DNA of 64,000 nucleotides from a virus, in IMG/VR virus record IMGVR_UViG_3300032249_000480, positions 40,787 to 104,786 of that record; one strand, 5' to 3'. Position 1 is the first letter of the stretch. Each line of letters opens with the position of its first letter. The notes beneath the pieces were generated by a model. It did not search any database and was not told the DNA's origin. It was given only the letters and a program-made list of their open reading frames with translations. Position numbers and translations under genes: made by a program. Positions 19,101 through 27,790 of this stretch are shown piece by piece.

Positions 19101-19545
19101 TGCAGCAAGAAGAGACAGATATGGATACATATCAAAGGGTGGAATGATTCCTCAATATTTTGCAGATGGCGGTGGTCCAAAAGGAACAGATACAGTTCCA
19201 GCATGGTTAACTCCAGGAGAATATGTTATTAATAAAAAAGCAACAAGAGTATTTGGACCTTTACTAGAAGCAATTAATACTAACAAATTCCCATCATTTG
19301 AAATTGATAGAAAGTTTGGTTTGCCAACATATAATACTGGAACAGGTTCAAATATGATGAGTCCTGCTGTAATGCCTAGAAATGATGTACCAACTCAATC
19401 AGACAATAGTAATACAGTGTATAATTATAGCCTAAGTGTAAACATGAATGGTTCAAATGTTAATCCAGACGATGTTGCAAATGCAGTATTAATCAAGATT
19501 CGTCAAATGGAAAATCAAAGAGTAAGAGGACAGGTTAGATACTGA
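13174..19545 (+). CDS. Tail tape measure protein
   Basis: 2,123 residues, the longest gene here. It sets tail length and is ejected into the host envelope. In order: N-terminal coiled coil; conserved tape-measure region at about 150-420; hydrophobic stretches near 540-575, 1150-1190 and 1235-1265; an FASGGVVRGPGTG repeat near 665; helical coiled coil at 1600-1950 with an Ala run; and a second Gly repeat (KGGMIPQYFADGGG) near 1985. At roughly 1.5 angstrom per residue the tail would be about 300 nm. GAGGTG precedes two close ATGs (13170, 13174); only 13174 is in frame. A single base is shared with the next gene. Confidence 0.92.
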   Translation: MSDINANIGVNFDTAQALAELKNLQRQLSQFHTSISRTSESAAIAQKNLQTNLLNSVNATGNFIAQMGVIKTSTESFTHALENNKLSMREYFRYAGGASKTFGRLFTNEFNTIGRVAEERVKRLQTQYIKMGRDTTGAMKAMSIMPATLDINSMSTQMQISAQKQAIFNQLLKQGSTQLLNFGKNTQWAGRQLMVGFTIPLIAMGSSATKAFQDIELAAIKFKRVYGDLGTSQQETDAMLAQIRSIGDAYTKYGVAVKDTIALAADAAAAGFANQDLIAQTTQATKLSVLGQIDQQQALETTISLQSAFGISAAELATTIDFLNSVENQTVVSLDDITTAIPKVAPVIQQLGGDVKDLAFFMTAMKEGGVNASEGANALKSGLASLINPSTKASAMLASVGINIKEIVEKDKGNLKKTVLDVGAALDTLDPLSRARAIEQMFGKFQFARMSTLFDNINKQGSQASRVLDLMGMSASDLASITDKELGIQGASSLTKFRAAIEKLKATLAPVGELFMKIFTPILENISGLLDRFNNLSDGVKKTIGVIVAVVAGLGPIVLMTFGLLMNAFANGIKLFATLRAGYQRLTGGSVELGQQTQYLTMEQLDAAAAAHSLDQSHAKLIQTFNLEAGSVNSLRNAYSNATVAAKNFSLANPGMISRTAVKRFASGGVVRGPGTGTSDSIPAMLSNGETVVPAKQSKKYGGLLSGIIANNIPGFAGGRIGFDGQSYDIPTSTGQKALDEIIGKFSKDTEGLTFALEALQDNANELGMSFKVNADTLSKFLDEVGVQRNNPKGSSATPYKGQKYVAAHAMGNLPDITDPKELERLAAATDSATLAKLLRADAAAGKPVKQFSNFVNVLPEEANKKSRGGNFIMGRDEMAGLYSGPQSDRTLAMVYKTIMDKENLAFQDLINDPNLMQGITGSVRNLGKLISEEISLLPEHFGEEEFYAAVDRAVKRVDVADSRLRGAVDDMQKPAMLAPTGAKGKAQERKAIGKKDIGLKSALGVPLYAESYKSEGNENLLKLADKIGREQAHAEALGYDAQYNAEVKARANKNGTTRARTEGTAYNAELEKTTKDPYVVSRDRQSPHPLASQDGRDDAVAYDTAVQKSIARNQRNVAKRSGIIGNFGESNEVKRTTTNLTSLNNKLMGASFGLTTLASMGSMAGGTLGKVSNQLMKYSGILFGLMSVTQLMTKQALLNLTVERAKMASNAMRAVDIAAGGKTTGFLPILSKLLFGFKALLGPIGITTGLITAGVVAYKLIAASQERARMATEGLADAMNMTSGKVKVLDRLLGQTSTARPGSGATISSIQSTTSEQNKIDTIQQDEEFKTTFKKDIQALKSATVKEARIAFQAISLDLGSQGYSKDAIDLYLKALAEEAGKTKVLLEFEKIDLSTKQGRKEASKLANSLAKDFEKEFKNGVKKVAVGGTVGRGGSGLGAVPKEQLSGGQQKVLNESSQFVSAKLVNLTNLFATQKIKAKEYQAAIADVFKGMPEGADKIRIVEAALKNISPEFAKSVIGIKDYETKQKLLRAAVLDTALAQELLNELMSEVPGVAEAARAKLDKLIAVQDSDATRISSLLGLKTIDDTPKQLSPIQQALKDLKEQKADTIAQTKAYKTLIKAGYDAKTAAEMVNNVSLAKLINNPKAAGLSFKQLKKQIDETAKAQEKLNMAQDPFYKTKQNMEKFSKAYDAMMEKFRIQEARVRQKYEPAVDRAKETIDKITDDFAAKLDPINERTSALNHDLSLIDKQAESINKQYDDQAAALEQINKLNQDAIQQGKARISIADALSQGDISAAAQAVQDSRAASAASAAQSQTDMLGRARQQALDNIKINGLTRKQIEQELWTLSQQQYSLELERDKLLKAANIELKTAEETLNAQLKVIENEKLAWDNAQLAIDEAQNGYDTMKISLEEQLALVQAIVAAWAAAAAAAAAKPVSPTPPGLGAGTDMNGGRDDWQNNKKSNTSGSTSDIIAARRDRYGYISKGGMIPQYFADGGGPKGTDTVPAWLTPGEYVINKKATRVFGPLLEAINTNKFPSFEIDRKFGLPTYNTGTGSNMMSPAVMPRNDVPTQSDNSNTVYNYSLSVNMNGSNVNPDDVANAVLIKIRQMENQRVRGQVRY

Positions 19546-20222
19546 TGGCGTCAAAAGATTATCTACTAGGTAGAAAAAAATGGTCAAGACCACAAGCAAT
19601 GCTATGGTCAGACTCTGCTGGCACATTAGTTGATGGTATATGGGTTCCAACTGGATATGAAAAGTTGTCAGATGAAACTGGATTAAGCCAAAACCAATTA
19701 GACAACTCTTTCATTATTTTGTCTGATCACAACCGTGGTGAAATTACTATTAATACACAAAGAATTGAACAAAGAAAAAGAATGATTAATGGAACAATGA
19801 GATCATATCACAATGCAGATAAACTTGTTATTAATACTTCATGGGCTATGCTTCCATCAAGATCTCACTCAGTTCGTCCAAATTTTAATCAAAACACTGG
19901 ACTCAGTATCTATAATAAAGAAACACCAGAAAGACCAGCAGATGGCTCACCTTATACTCAACAAAATGAATATACTGCAGATGGCGGGGCAGGTGGAAAT
20001 GAAATGCTTACCTGGTATCAAGAACACACTGGACCATTTTGGGTGTATTTAGCGTATGATAAATATAGTGAATTTGGCGATAATTCTGAATCATTTGGCA
20101 AATTAGCACAATACAATCAGGTACTTCAAATGTATCTTGCTAGTTTTGACTATACAGTTGTAAAGCGTGGTGGATCTAATCATGATATGTGGAATATTTC
20201 AATAAGCCTGGAAGAGGTTTAA
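19545..20222 (+). CDS. Distal tail protein / minor tail protein
   Basis: 225 residues. The first gene after the tape measure usually encodes the distal tail protein that joins tube and hub. The sequence is beta-rich with Trp/Tyr-rich segments (WAMLPSRSHSVRPNF, TGPFWVYLAYDKYSEFG) and ends in a strand (DMWNISISLEEV). It overlaps the tape measure stop (TGATG) and ends 1 nt before the hub gene. Assignment rests on position and beta content. Confidence 0.6.
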   Translation: MASKDYLLGRKKWSRPQAMLWSDSAGTLVDGIWVPTGYEKLSDETGLSQNQLDNSFIILSDHNRGEITINTQRIEQRKRMINGTMRSYHNADKLVINTSWAMLPSRSHSVRPNFNQNTGLSIYNKETPERPADGSPYTQQNEYTADGGAGGNEMLTWYQEHTGPFWVYLAYDKYSEFGDNSESFGKLAQYNQVLQMYLASFDYTVVKRGGSNHDMWNISISLEEV

Positions 20223-20223
20223 A

Positions 20224-23200
20224 ATGTTTGAGAGTGATGAACTAAAAAATCATCTAGAAACTTCCAATACAATATCTGCTCAGTCTGCCATTGTTGCTGA
20301 ATGGAATATGAATGTTCCTGGAAATATCTATAAATTAGGAAATTATAGATACAGATCAACTAGTACACAATACAGTGTATTGCCAGATTTTTTTGACAAT
20401 AATGATTCTGGTAGTTTTTACACTGGAGCAACAGATTCAGATATTGTTGTTGACTATGGGTATGATGATGAAGATGTCCCACTTCTCTTTAGATCAAAAA
20501 AAACAAAGGAAAAGTTATATTACTCCTTAGAAGATTGCATTAAACCATTTAGACCAAGATCTGGAATTAATAAACTTTCGTATTTTAGTGGTAATTATAT
20601 ATCTTACCCTAATAAAGATATGTACACAAGGCCAAGATATTATATGCCACATAAAGATGATACCTTTAAATATTGGAGATCATACCGAACTGAGAGCGTT
20701 GTACCACCACCACTTAGTGAAACTAATGCTTTAATTCCAGTATCTATACAACAAAGTAATATTGAGTATGGTATTTCAAAAAATAGTAGTGATGGAAGAT
20801 ATTTAATTGAAGATGCAAATCCATTTGTTGTATATAAAGAAGAAGTTCCAGCAAACAGAATTGTTATAAAAGTACAAACAAATGTTGGATCATCTGATCT
20901 AGGTCCTTTTAAAAATACTGGTGGAACAACTTTTAACGATCCTTTTTATGGAAATTCAAATAAAACAACTCCTCAAAATTTTAAAATTCAATATCTAGAT
21001 ATTTATAATAAATGGCAAGATGCTTATTCATTTGATGAAGCGCCATTTATTGATGATTTACAAAGACCAACAATTCCTGATGATGGACATATTGAGTTGC
21101 AGTATGGTCTTGAAGTTCCAACAAGATATATTAATAATTTTGTTTTTAAAAGAATAGAGACATCAGTAAACGCATTGCCAAATATAAATATAATTGGCTC
21201 TGCTTATTTGATTGCAAACAATCCAACAGACCGTGGAACACTAGCAATTTATAATGGTTTTGGGTATGATTTTAGTATTCCAGTATATAAGTGGCAAGTT
21301 GGATCAGACTCAATAACAAGTAATAGTACCTTTGTTAATGATTTTACAAATCCATCATATTTTAGGGAATCAAGCAGTCTTGAAAGAACATATAGAGAAT
21401 TTGTTTGGGTAAAAGGAATAAGACTAGTTGTAACAACAATGAATAAGCCAGACATACCATTAGAGTTGATAGAAATGTCTCCAAGACTTATTGCAAATAT
21501 AACAAATAATGTTTTAGAATTTGAAATAACAAAAGTTTTGTCTGATCTTGGAAACTCAACATTACCAGTTGGACAAGTTATGCCTGGAAGTGGAACAATA
21601 TCTTTGTTTGATTCAGATCAATCTTTTGCTGAAACAAATATTTGGAATGGAGAATCTGGAAGTATTATTGCAAAGTATTTAAATAAAAACATAAAATTTA
21701 TATTTTTTGAAGTTATTAAAAATGTAAATGGAGCAGATTACTATGTTCCTATTAAAACATTGTATTCAACAAATATGCCACAAGTTGATCAAACAAATTC
21801 TAACATATCCATTGAATTAAGAGATTTTTATTTTCATTTTGAATTAACAAAAGCACCTCAAATATTTTTGCAAGAAGTATCATTAAGTCAGGCTATATGT
21901 ATACTTCTAGATTCTATAGGCTTTTCTAATTATATATTTAAAAGATTAAGCAATGCAAATGATCCAATAATTCCAAATTTTTTTATTGCTCCAGAACAAA
22001 GCACGGCAGAAGTATTAAACCAATTAGCAATTGCAACACAGTCGGCAATGTTTTTTGATGAATATAACAACTTTGTTGTAATGACTAAAGAATATGTTCT
22101 TGATAGTACTGGAGAAAGATCTGCAGATATAGTTTTGTATGGAAATAACAATTCTGGTAAATTAGAAAATATTATCTCCATATCATCTCAAGATAAAAAA
22201 GTTATTAATTCTGGAACAATAAATTATGTTGCTAGATATATTGCTAGAACATATGGAAGTTTTGCTCAATCTCAATATACAGATAAGTCATGGATATATA
22301 AGCCTTCTTTACTTTGGGAAGTTTCTGGATCATCTGCAACGACAACTCTTAATAATCAAACACAATCAAAATATGCTTTATCAGCAATGCCATTAAATAC
22401 AGATTTAACAAATAATATCCCAACTGTTTCTGGAAATGTTCTTATTAACAATAAAATTGATTTGGGTGAAAATGCATTTTGGATAACAAGGTTTAAAGGA
22501 ATGCTTTATGCAAATGGTGAAATCATTAAATATGATGCAGTTGAATATAATATAACTGGAACTGGAAATGTATGGATAAGCACTAGTCAAGAGTATCAAG
22601 ATTATTTTTCAAAACTACCATTTAACGGAAAAATTTATCCAACAGGATTAGTTAGAATTTATGCAGAGCCATACTATGAAACAATTAATGGATTTACAAA
22701 ATTAAAAAATGGTCCAGTAGTAAAGCATGGTCGTGGACAGTTTGGTACAGAGATTGTTGCACACAATGCTGGATTAAATCCATATTGGTATGACAATAAT
22801 TATGTACAAGGATGCGATATGGAATCACAGTACTTATATACTACAGAGATTCAGCCAACACTTCCAGCAACAGTGTCAACTGGCGCAGCAGGAGTAAATC
22901 AAACTCTTGCACAAAAATCAGAAAGAACTGGAATTATTAAAAACTTTATGTCTTCTAAATTTTTTAATGAAAGTGGTTTAAAATCTTTAACATCAGCAGC
23001 AGGAGGAACAATTCAGTCTTCTGCACTTGTAATAAATGGTCCAGGCTTTGGAACAAATGATGTTCCAAGAAACTTTATATCATATGTTTGGAAAAGCCTA
23101 GACAAACTTTATCCACATATTGGAACAAGAGTTAGAATTATTGGCAAAGTTGAAGCATTAGGAGATATGTCTCAAAGCCCAGTAGGAGCAATGACATACT

Positions 23201-24573
23201 TTAACCTTCCTGGAAGTGATCCAACACAGAGTGTAAGCATTGGTGGCGGTTCAGCGGGTATTTCATTAGTTGATCCAAAAACTAATATTGGATATTACTT
23301 TGAAATTGCAGCACTTACTACTGCAAATTTGCAAACATATTTAAAGATTGATTCAAAGACTGGCTTAAGTACTAATGCTATTAACAATATAATGTTTTAT
23401 AAAATTCAAAAAGAGCCGTCATCAAGCAAGGCAATTCCTGTATCTCTTTGGGGTGGCGTAGGAAACATTATTGTTGATGATGGCAACTTTGCTGGACAAT
23501 ATAGACTGGCAAATGAGGAAAATCCTTCAGTGTATGACTTATCTATGGAATATGTTGATGAAGGATCTAAAAGAATATTTTACTTATATATAAATGGAAA
23601 ATTAGTTAAAACTGTTATAGATTCAACTCCAATTACATTGATTAATCCATCAATAGGACTTTTTGTTAGAGGAACAACAAAAGCAATGTTTGAAAATATT
23701 TATGCACTTGGTAAAAATTATGCAACAAATGCAGTGTTTGATTTAGATGCACCAATTGCATCAGTTTTTGGTGATGATAATAATAGCGTAAATGCAATAG
23801 AAGCATTAAATAAATATGCAATTAGCGGTGTTATTCAAAAAACATATTTAACTGGAATTGGAACCACTAAAGGTATTCCATCTTATAATATTTATTTTGA
23901 AGAATTTGGAACAATTTTAAGAGAATGTGCATATTTTAATATAAAATATGATAGAGCATACCCAGCACTGTATGCAAGAATTGCACCCACATTAAATAGG
24001 CTTAAAGGTTATACAGTCTCTGGATTTACTGCAGATTCATATGGAGCAGAATTTTTAATTTTTAACAATACAGATACTATTTTAAATTTAGATGAGACTT
24101 CTGGTAATTTTTTAAGAATTCAGGGTGTAACATTTACTCAAGACACAACAAATACAATAACTATTGATGACTATTACAATAATAAAGGAAATGCATCAGA
24201 TCCAGAACTGCTAGGAAATAATTTAGTAACATCACCATTTAGGATTAATGAAGAGTATGACCAAATAAAATTAAGCAGAATACTATATGGCAAAAATGAA
24301 TTCTTTTTAGACAGTCAATATATTCAAGATTCAGACACTGCCAACGATTTACTTGGCTGGATAGCAAGTAAAAATTTAAAGCCTAAAAAGAACGTTGGTT
24401 TAGATATATTTTCAATACCAACATTGCAACTTGGAGATATTGTAAACTTATCATATAAAGAAAATGGTATTGATGCAATAACATCGGATAAAACAAATTT
24501 TGTAGTATATAATATTAACTATAAAAAATCTATTGATGGTCCAACCATGACTGTTTATTTGAGCGAGGTATAA
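20224..24573 (+). CDS. Large minor tail protein (tail hub with lectin-like insertion)
   Basis: 1,449 residues. The N-terminal 400 residues are beta-rich; residues 400-700 contain hub-like segments (LEFEITKVLSDLG, then AEVLNQLAIATQSAMFFDE), as in tail-associated hub proteins. Residues 940-1170 look like a concanavalin-type sandwich (RVRIIGKVEALGD, YLYINGKLVKTVID). The C-terminus (LQLGDIVNLSYKENG, then YNINYKKSIDGPTM) resembles the closing domain of hub proteins. It probably carries tail-tip symmetry and receptor contact. No protease or hydrolase motif was seen. Confidence 0.65.
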   Translation: MFESDELKNHLETSNTISAQSAIVAEWNMNVPGNIYKLGNYRYRSTSTQYSVLPDFFDNNDSGSFYTGATDSDIVVDYGYDDEDVPLLFRSKKTKEKLYYSLEDCIKPFRPRSGINKLSYFSGNYISYPNKDMYTRPRYYMPHKDDTFKYWRSYRTESVVPPPLSETNALIPVSIQQSNIEYGISKNSSDGRYLIEDANPFVVYKEEVPANRIVIKVQTNVGSSDLGPFKNTGGTTFNDPFYGNSNKTTPQNFKIQYLDIYNKWQDAYSFDEAPFIDDLQRPTIPDDGHIELQYGLEVPTRYINNFVFKRIETSVNALPNINIIGSAYLIANNPTDRGTLAIYNGFGYDFSIPVYKWQVGSDSITSNSTFVNDFTNPSYFRESSSLERTYREFVWVKGIRLVVTTMNKPDIPLELIEMSPRLIANITNNVLEFEITKVLSDLGNSTLPVGQVMPGSGTISLFDSDQSFAETNIWNGESGSIIAKYLNKNIKFIFFEVIKNVNGADYYVPIKTLYSTNMPQVDQTNSNISIELRDFYFHFELTKAPQIFLQEVSLSQAICILLDSIGFSNYIFKRLSNANDPIIPNFFIAPEQSTAEVLNQLAIATQSAMFFDEYNNFVVMTKEYVLDSTGERSADIVLYGNNNSGKLENIISISSQDKKVINSGTINYVARYIARTYGSFAQSQYTDKSWIYKPSLLWEVSGSSATTTLNNQTQSKYALSAMPLNTDLTNNIPTVSGNVLINNKIDLGENAFWITRFKGMLYANGEIIKYDAVEYNITGTGNVWISTSQEYQDYFSKLPFNGKIYPTGLVRIYAEPYYETINGFTKLKNGPVVKHGRGQFGTEIVAHNAGLNPYWYDNNYVQGCDMESQYLYTTEIQPTLPATVSTGAAGVNQTLAQKSERTGIIKNFMSSKFFNESGLKSLTSAAGGTIQSSALVINGPGFGTNDVPRNFISYVWKSLDKLYPHIGTRVRIIGKVEALGDMSQSPVGAMTYFNLPGSDPTQSVSIGGGSAGISLVDPKTNIGYYFEIAALTTANLQTYLKIDSKTGLSTNAINNIMFYKIQKEPSSSKAIPVSLWGGVGNIIVDDGNFAGQYRLANEENPSVYDLSMEYVDEGSKRIFYLYINGKLVKTVIDSTPITLINPSIGLFVRGTTKAMFENIYALGKNYATNAVFDLDAPIASVFGDDNNSVNAIEALNKYAISGVIQKTYLTGIGTTKGIPSYNIYFEEFGTILRECAYFNIKYDRAYPALYARIAPTLNRLKGYTVSGFTADSYGAEFLIFNNTDTILNLDETSGNFLRIQGVTFTQDTTNTITIDDYYNNKGNASDPELLGNNLVTSPFRINEEYDQIKLSRILYGKNEFFLDSQYIQDSDTANDLLGWIASKNLKPKKNVGLDIFSIPTLQLGDIVNLSYKENGIDAITSDKTNFVVYNINYKKSIDGPTMTVYLSEV

Positions 24574-24576
24574 TAA

Positions 24577-25404
24577 ATGGCAACAGCAAAACCAGGTGAT
24601 ACCTTATCAGGTATTGCAAAAGCAAACGGAACAACAGTTGCACAAATATTAACTGACAATCCAAAACTTGCTGCTCGTGCAGCAGCAGGTGAAACTGTAT
24701 TATTTAGTGGAACAAATGTAAAAATTACAGCACCAAATACTGCAAGTAACCCGTATGGTGCAAATCAGTCTGGCAAGGGTGCAGGACTTGGAACAGCATC
24801 AGTTCCAATTTCTACTGTTAACAGTGTTTTGGGTTCTTCTAATACATCTAATACTACTTCAACAATTATACCTAAGCCAACACAACCAACACAGCCACCA
24901 GAGCCTCCACCAACAAATCCAATAGTTTATCCAACACCACCAAGCGCTCCGTCATCAACAAATACTACATCAACACCAGCAATTAAAACAGCCCCAATAG
25001 ATACAGTATTATTTAATGATGACTTAATAGACAGTCAACTATACTTAGATATATTATTTGAAAATGTTGGTGGTCAAGAACTTCTAGCAATTTCAAGATA
25101 TGATACTGTCAATGGTCAAAGTGTAAAATATCAACCAATTAAAAATCTAAAATTAATCCAACAAGAATATAATCCATTCAACCTAGTTAAACTGCAACAA
25201 ACATCTGTAAATATTTTTGATAACTTTTCTATAAAATTAAATGATAAAATCCCAACTTTAACAAATGATCCATCTGGAAATAATGCAAATGTTTGGGTAG
25301 ATGTAGATGGATCTATTGTGATAGAATTGATTAATATGCTTAATGATGAACAAGTTGAAGTTGAAATAGCGTATAATGGAACTATATATGAGGCAGGAAT
25401 ATAA
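24577..25404 (+). CDS. LysM-domain minor tail protein
   Basis: 275 residues. Residues 3-50 form a LysM domain (PGDTLSGIAKANGTTVAQIL), a peptidoglycan-binding module. A Pro/Thr/Ser linker follows (105-145, PEPPPTNP type), then a C-terminal beta domain of about 130 residues (DSQLYLDILFENVGGQELL). Located between hub and fibre genes, it likely helps the tail tip hold the cell wall. A TATAAT lies 2 nt before the ATG but is too close to serve this gene. Ends in a TAATG overlap with the next gene. Confidence 0.75.
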   Translation: MATAKPGDTLSGIAKANGTTVAQILTDNPKLAARAAAGETVLFSGTNVKITAPNTASNPYGANQSGKGAGLGTASVPISTVNSVLGSSNTSNTTSTIIPKPTQPTQPPEPPPTNPIVYPTPPSAPSSTNTTSTPAIKTAPIDTVLFNDDLIDSQLYLDILFENVGGQELLAISRYDTVNGQSVKYQPIKNLKLIQQEYNPFNLVKLQQTSVNIFDNFSIKLNDKIPTLTNDPSGNNANVWVDVDGSIVIELINMLNDEQVEVEIAYNGTIYEAGI

Positions 25405-26714
25405 TGATAACTAATATTGGCAAAGAAATTATTGCAAAGTACTTGATTGGAACTGCCCCTGCCTATGCATCATATCTTGCAGTTGGCTGTGGTGCTAAAC
25501 CAAGAACAAATACAAATTCAATTGCAAGCGTTTCATCTTCTGGATCAACTGTAACAGTTTCCAGCACATCATCATTATGGGTTGGTGCTAAAATAACAAT
25601 TTTAAGCGGTACTGGAACATTAAGCACAGTATCAGATACACTAGTTACAGCAATAACAAGCAGCACTCAGTTTACTGTAAGCCCTACGCCAACTGTTAAT
25701 CTTTCTAGTGCTACTATTTCAATAGAAGTTGATCCATCAAAACAGGTCTTAGATTTTGAAATGTTTAGGGTTCCAATTACTTCTACTGGATATGTCAATG
25801 ACGATGGAGTAAATAAACTTATTTTTACAGCAGAACTTCCAACTGAAGAAAGATACGAAATATCAGAAATAGGATTATTTTCTGCAGGATCAAATCCTTC
25901 TGCAACATCATACGATAGCAAAACAATAACTGCATTTACAGGAACTGAAGGCTGGAAATATAATGACGGTTCAACAATTTCAAATCCAACAGTTATTACA
26001 GAAAAAATAACAAATTCTTTAAATGTTATAACATCTGCTAGTTCTGCTATTCAAACAAACTCAAACAATTTAGGATTTATAGATGCTACACGTTCAGCAA
26101 GATATGAAAGATGCAGATATTTAAATAATATTTTAATGTTGAAAGGAAACACATCAAACCTTACATCATCTGGTGGAGTATTTTCTATAGGCTCTGGTGC
26201 AAAATTTTTACAATTAACTGGTCAAACGGTAGACCTTTCAAGAAACTCTACCGCAGATTTATTAAAAGTAGCATTTTCATTAGTTAATGTTGATGGTGCT
26301 TCATTAACACAACCAGATACTGTGCGTGTTTTGGTTGAGTTTTCTAATAGCGATGAAACTCAATATGCTAGATTAAATGCAGAAATGACAAACACCATTG
26401 GAGATTTTTCAACAAATAGATATTTTGTTATATCAAAACGACTTGATCAACTGTCTTATAGTACTGGGTCAACATTTTCTTGGAACAATGTTTCAAAAAT
26501 AAAAGTTTATGCAAGTGTATTGATAGGTTCAACACCATCAGCAAATTATTTTGTTGCTCTTGATGCACTTAGGCTTGATAATGTAGCAACTATCAATCCA
26601 CTTTATGGAATGACTGGATATTCTATTATACAAAATACAAATAAAGAAACAGTAATTAAATCTCCTAATACTAATAATTATATTGAATTTAGAGTCGTTA
26701 TGGATGTAACATAA
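25404..26714 (+). CDS. Minor tail / fibre-base protein
   Basis: 436 residues. The N-terminus (NIGKEIIAKYLIGTAPAYAS) and the YEISEIGLFSAG segment near residue 150 are typical of tail appendage proteins. A Ser/Thr/Val-rich insertion lies at 30-110 and the C-terminal half is a beta-sandwich (VRVLVEFSNSDETQYARLN, then IEFRVVMDV). It is coupled by TAATG at both ends to other tail genes. A role as fibre base or adsorption protein is inferred. Confidence 0.55.
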   Translation: MITNIGKEIIAKYLIGTAPAYASYLAVGCGAKPRTNTNSIASVSSSGSTVTVSSTSSLWVGAKITILSGTGTLSTVSDTLVTAITSSTQFTVSPTPTVNLSSATISIEVDPSKQVLDFEMFRVPITSTGYVNDDGVNKLIFTAELPTEERYEISEIGLFSAGSNPSATSYDSKTITAFTGTEGWKYNDGSTISNPTVITEKITNSLNVITSASSAIQTNSNNLGFIDATRSARYERCRYLNNILMLKGNTSNLTSSGGVFSIGSGAKFLQLTGQTVDLSRNSTADLLKVAFSLVNVDGASLTQPDTVRVLVEFSNSDETQYARLNAEMTNTIGDFSTNRYFVISKRLDQLSYSTGSTFSWNNVSKIKVYASVLIGSTPSANYFVALDALRLDNVATINPLYGMTGYSIIQNTNKETVIKSPNTNNYIEFRVVMDVT

Positions 26715-27136
26715 TGGCAGATGCTGGAATAAAACAAATAAGAATACCAAAAAATGAATTACCACCAGTTGATGAAAATAATTCATATACGCTTAGATAT
26801 AGAGTAGTGTCTGAAGATAAAAACAGATCGTCACATTATTCTCCAATGGCTACTGTAGAGACTGTAACAATTCAAACAGTACCTGGAACTCTTGTAAAAA
26901 ATGGAACATATTCAACAGCCATTTGGGATGATGCAAACAATAATCCCAAATATGATATATTTGTTAAATTTGATGGAGGCTCTTATGTTTATCATGGCAC
27001 TTCTCCAATTCACACATATTCATTTTTAAATACAGGAACTGTAAGTGTTAGAGTATTAGTGCAAATTGAAAGTATACTTAAGGTCAGAAATGCATATTTG
27101 ACAATATTTGAGTCATCTGTGGTATCTCTGGTATAA
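26714..27136 (+). CDS. Small fibronectin-type-III-like tail protein
   Basis: 140 residues. Residues 10-60 read as an Fn3-like sandwich (YTLRYRVVSEDKNRSSHYSP). Residues 75-140 form a second beta unit (KYDIFVKFDGGSYVYHGTSP, then VSVRVLVQIES). Such modules are common on siphophage tail tips and bind surface sugars weakly. Coupled to the preceding gene by TAATG. Confidence 0.55.
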   Translation: MADAGIKQIRIPKNELPPVDENNSYTLRYRVVSEDKNRSSHYSPMATVETVTIQTVPGTLVKNGTYSTAIWDDANNNPKYDIFVKFDGGSYVYHGTSPIHTYSFLNTGTVSVRVLVQIESILKVRNAYLTIFESSVVSLV

Positions 27137-27137
27137 T
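27129..27137 (+). promoter_or_regulatory. Extended -10 promoter (TGG-TATAAT) for the last fibre gene
   Basis: TGGTATAAT overlaps the stop of the preceding gene; TAGGAGAA stands in the short leader before ATG 27154. Confidence 0.6.
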
Positions 27138-27153
27138 TAAATAGGAGAATAAA

Positions 27154-27597
27154 ATGGCAAAAGTACCTTTACCAGAACGTGGTCAACCTATTGATGTAGC
27201 ATACCTATATCAAATGGCTAATGGCATTAACCAATTGTCTGATCAAGTATCTAGTGCAACATATAATTATGCAACTATAGACACAGCGTCCGCTGGACCA
27301 CAAAATGTAAAAACATCTGAGATGAGAGTTGTAGGTGGATCAATTACTGTTCAAAATAACAGTACAGTTACAGCATCCTCAACAAAAACATTTACATATA
27401 CATTTGCTGGAGATTTTAAATATACACCAATTGTAACTGCAACCGCAGTAAACATTGGGAAAACTACAGCAGGAGAAAATGTATCTGTGGTAATTACAGA
27501 TATAACAAGATCAAGTGTGACTGGACTAGTTAGATTTAATACAAGTGGAGACTTGTCCACTGTTGTAAATTTAATAATTATAGGAATTCCAAATTAA
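27154..27597 (+). CDS. Short tail fibre / putative receptor-binding protein
   Basis: 147 residues. A short helical N-terminus (PIDVAYLYQMANGINQLSDQV) is followed by a compact beta domain (TKTFTYTFAGDFKYTPIVTA, then VSVVITDITRSSVTGLVRF), as in fibre-tip or H-type-lectin-like domains. It has its own promoter and RBS and closes the tail module, where receptor-binding proteins are often found. Trimerisation and receptor contact are inference. Confidence 0.5.
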   Translation: MAKVPLPERGQPIDVAYLYQMANGINQLSDQVSSATYNYATIDTASAGPQNVKTSEMRVVGGSITVQNNSTVTASSTKTFTYTFAGDFKYTPIVTATAVNIGKTTAGENVSVVITDITRSSVTGLVRFNTSGDLSTVVNLIIIGIPN

Positions 27598-27790
27598 AAA
27601 ATTAAAATGTTTAAAATGCAATGGAAGAATGTTTATAGATCGTCAATACACAACTGTTGACCATGTTGAAACATTTTGCATGATATGTGGATCAAGAAAT
27701 TTTTATCATCCACCAAGTGAAAGCAGTGAGGGAATATGGCTACTTACACAAGAAAGACTACGAGCAAAGAATATAATGATGCCTCTGTAA
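27593..27790 (+). CDS. Small Cys4 zinc-ribbon protein (non-standard ATT start)
   Basis: 65 residues. The frame has no ATG, GTG or TTG start that would include the first Cys pair, but an ATT at 27593 overlaps the upstream stop (ATTAA). The product has CLKC near residues 6-9 and CMIC near 27-30, a GRMFIDRQYTTVDHVE linker and HPPS after the second pair, which is a convincing zinc ribbon. The last 55 nt overlap the next gene in another frame. A later ATG at 27626 would lose the first Cys pair. Confidence 0.5.
   Translation: MKKLKCLKCNGRMFIDRQYTTVDHVETFCMICGSRNFYHPPSESSEGIWLLTQERLRAKNIMMPL

Noticed and set aside
24569-24574. TATAAT just before the LysM gene as its promoter
   Set aside because: Only 2 nt separate it from the ATG, too close even for leaderless transcription; it is formed by the GTA-TAA stop region of the hub gene.
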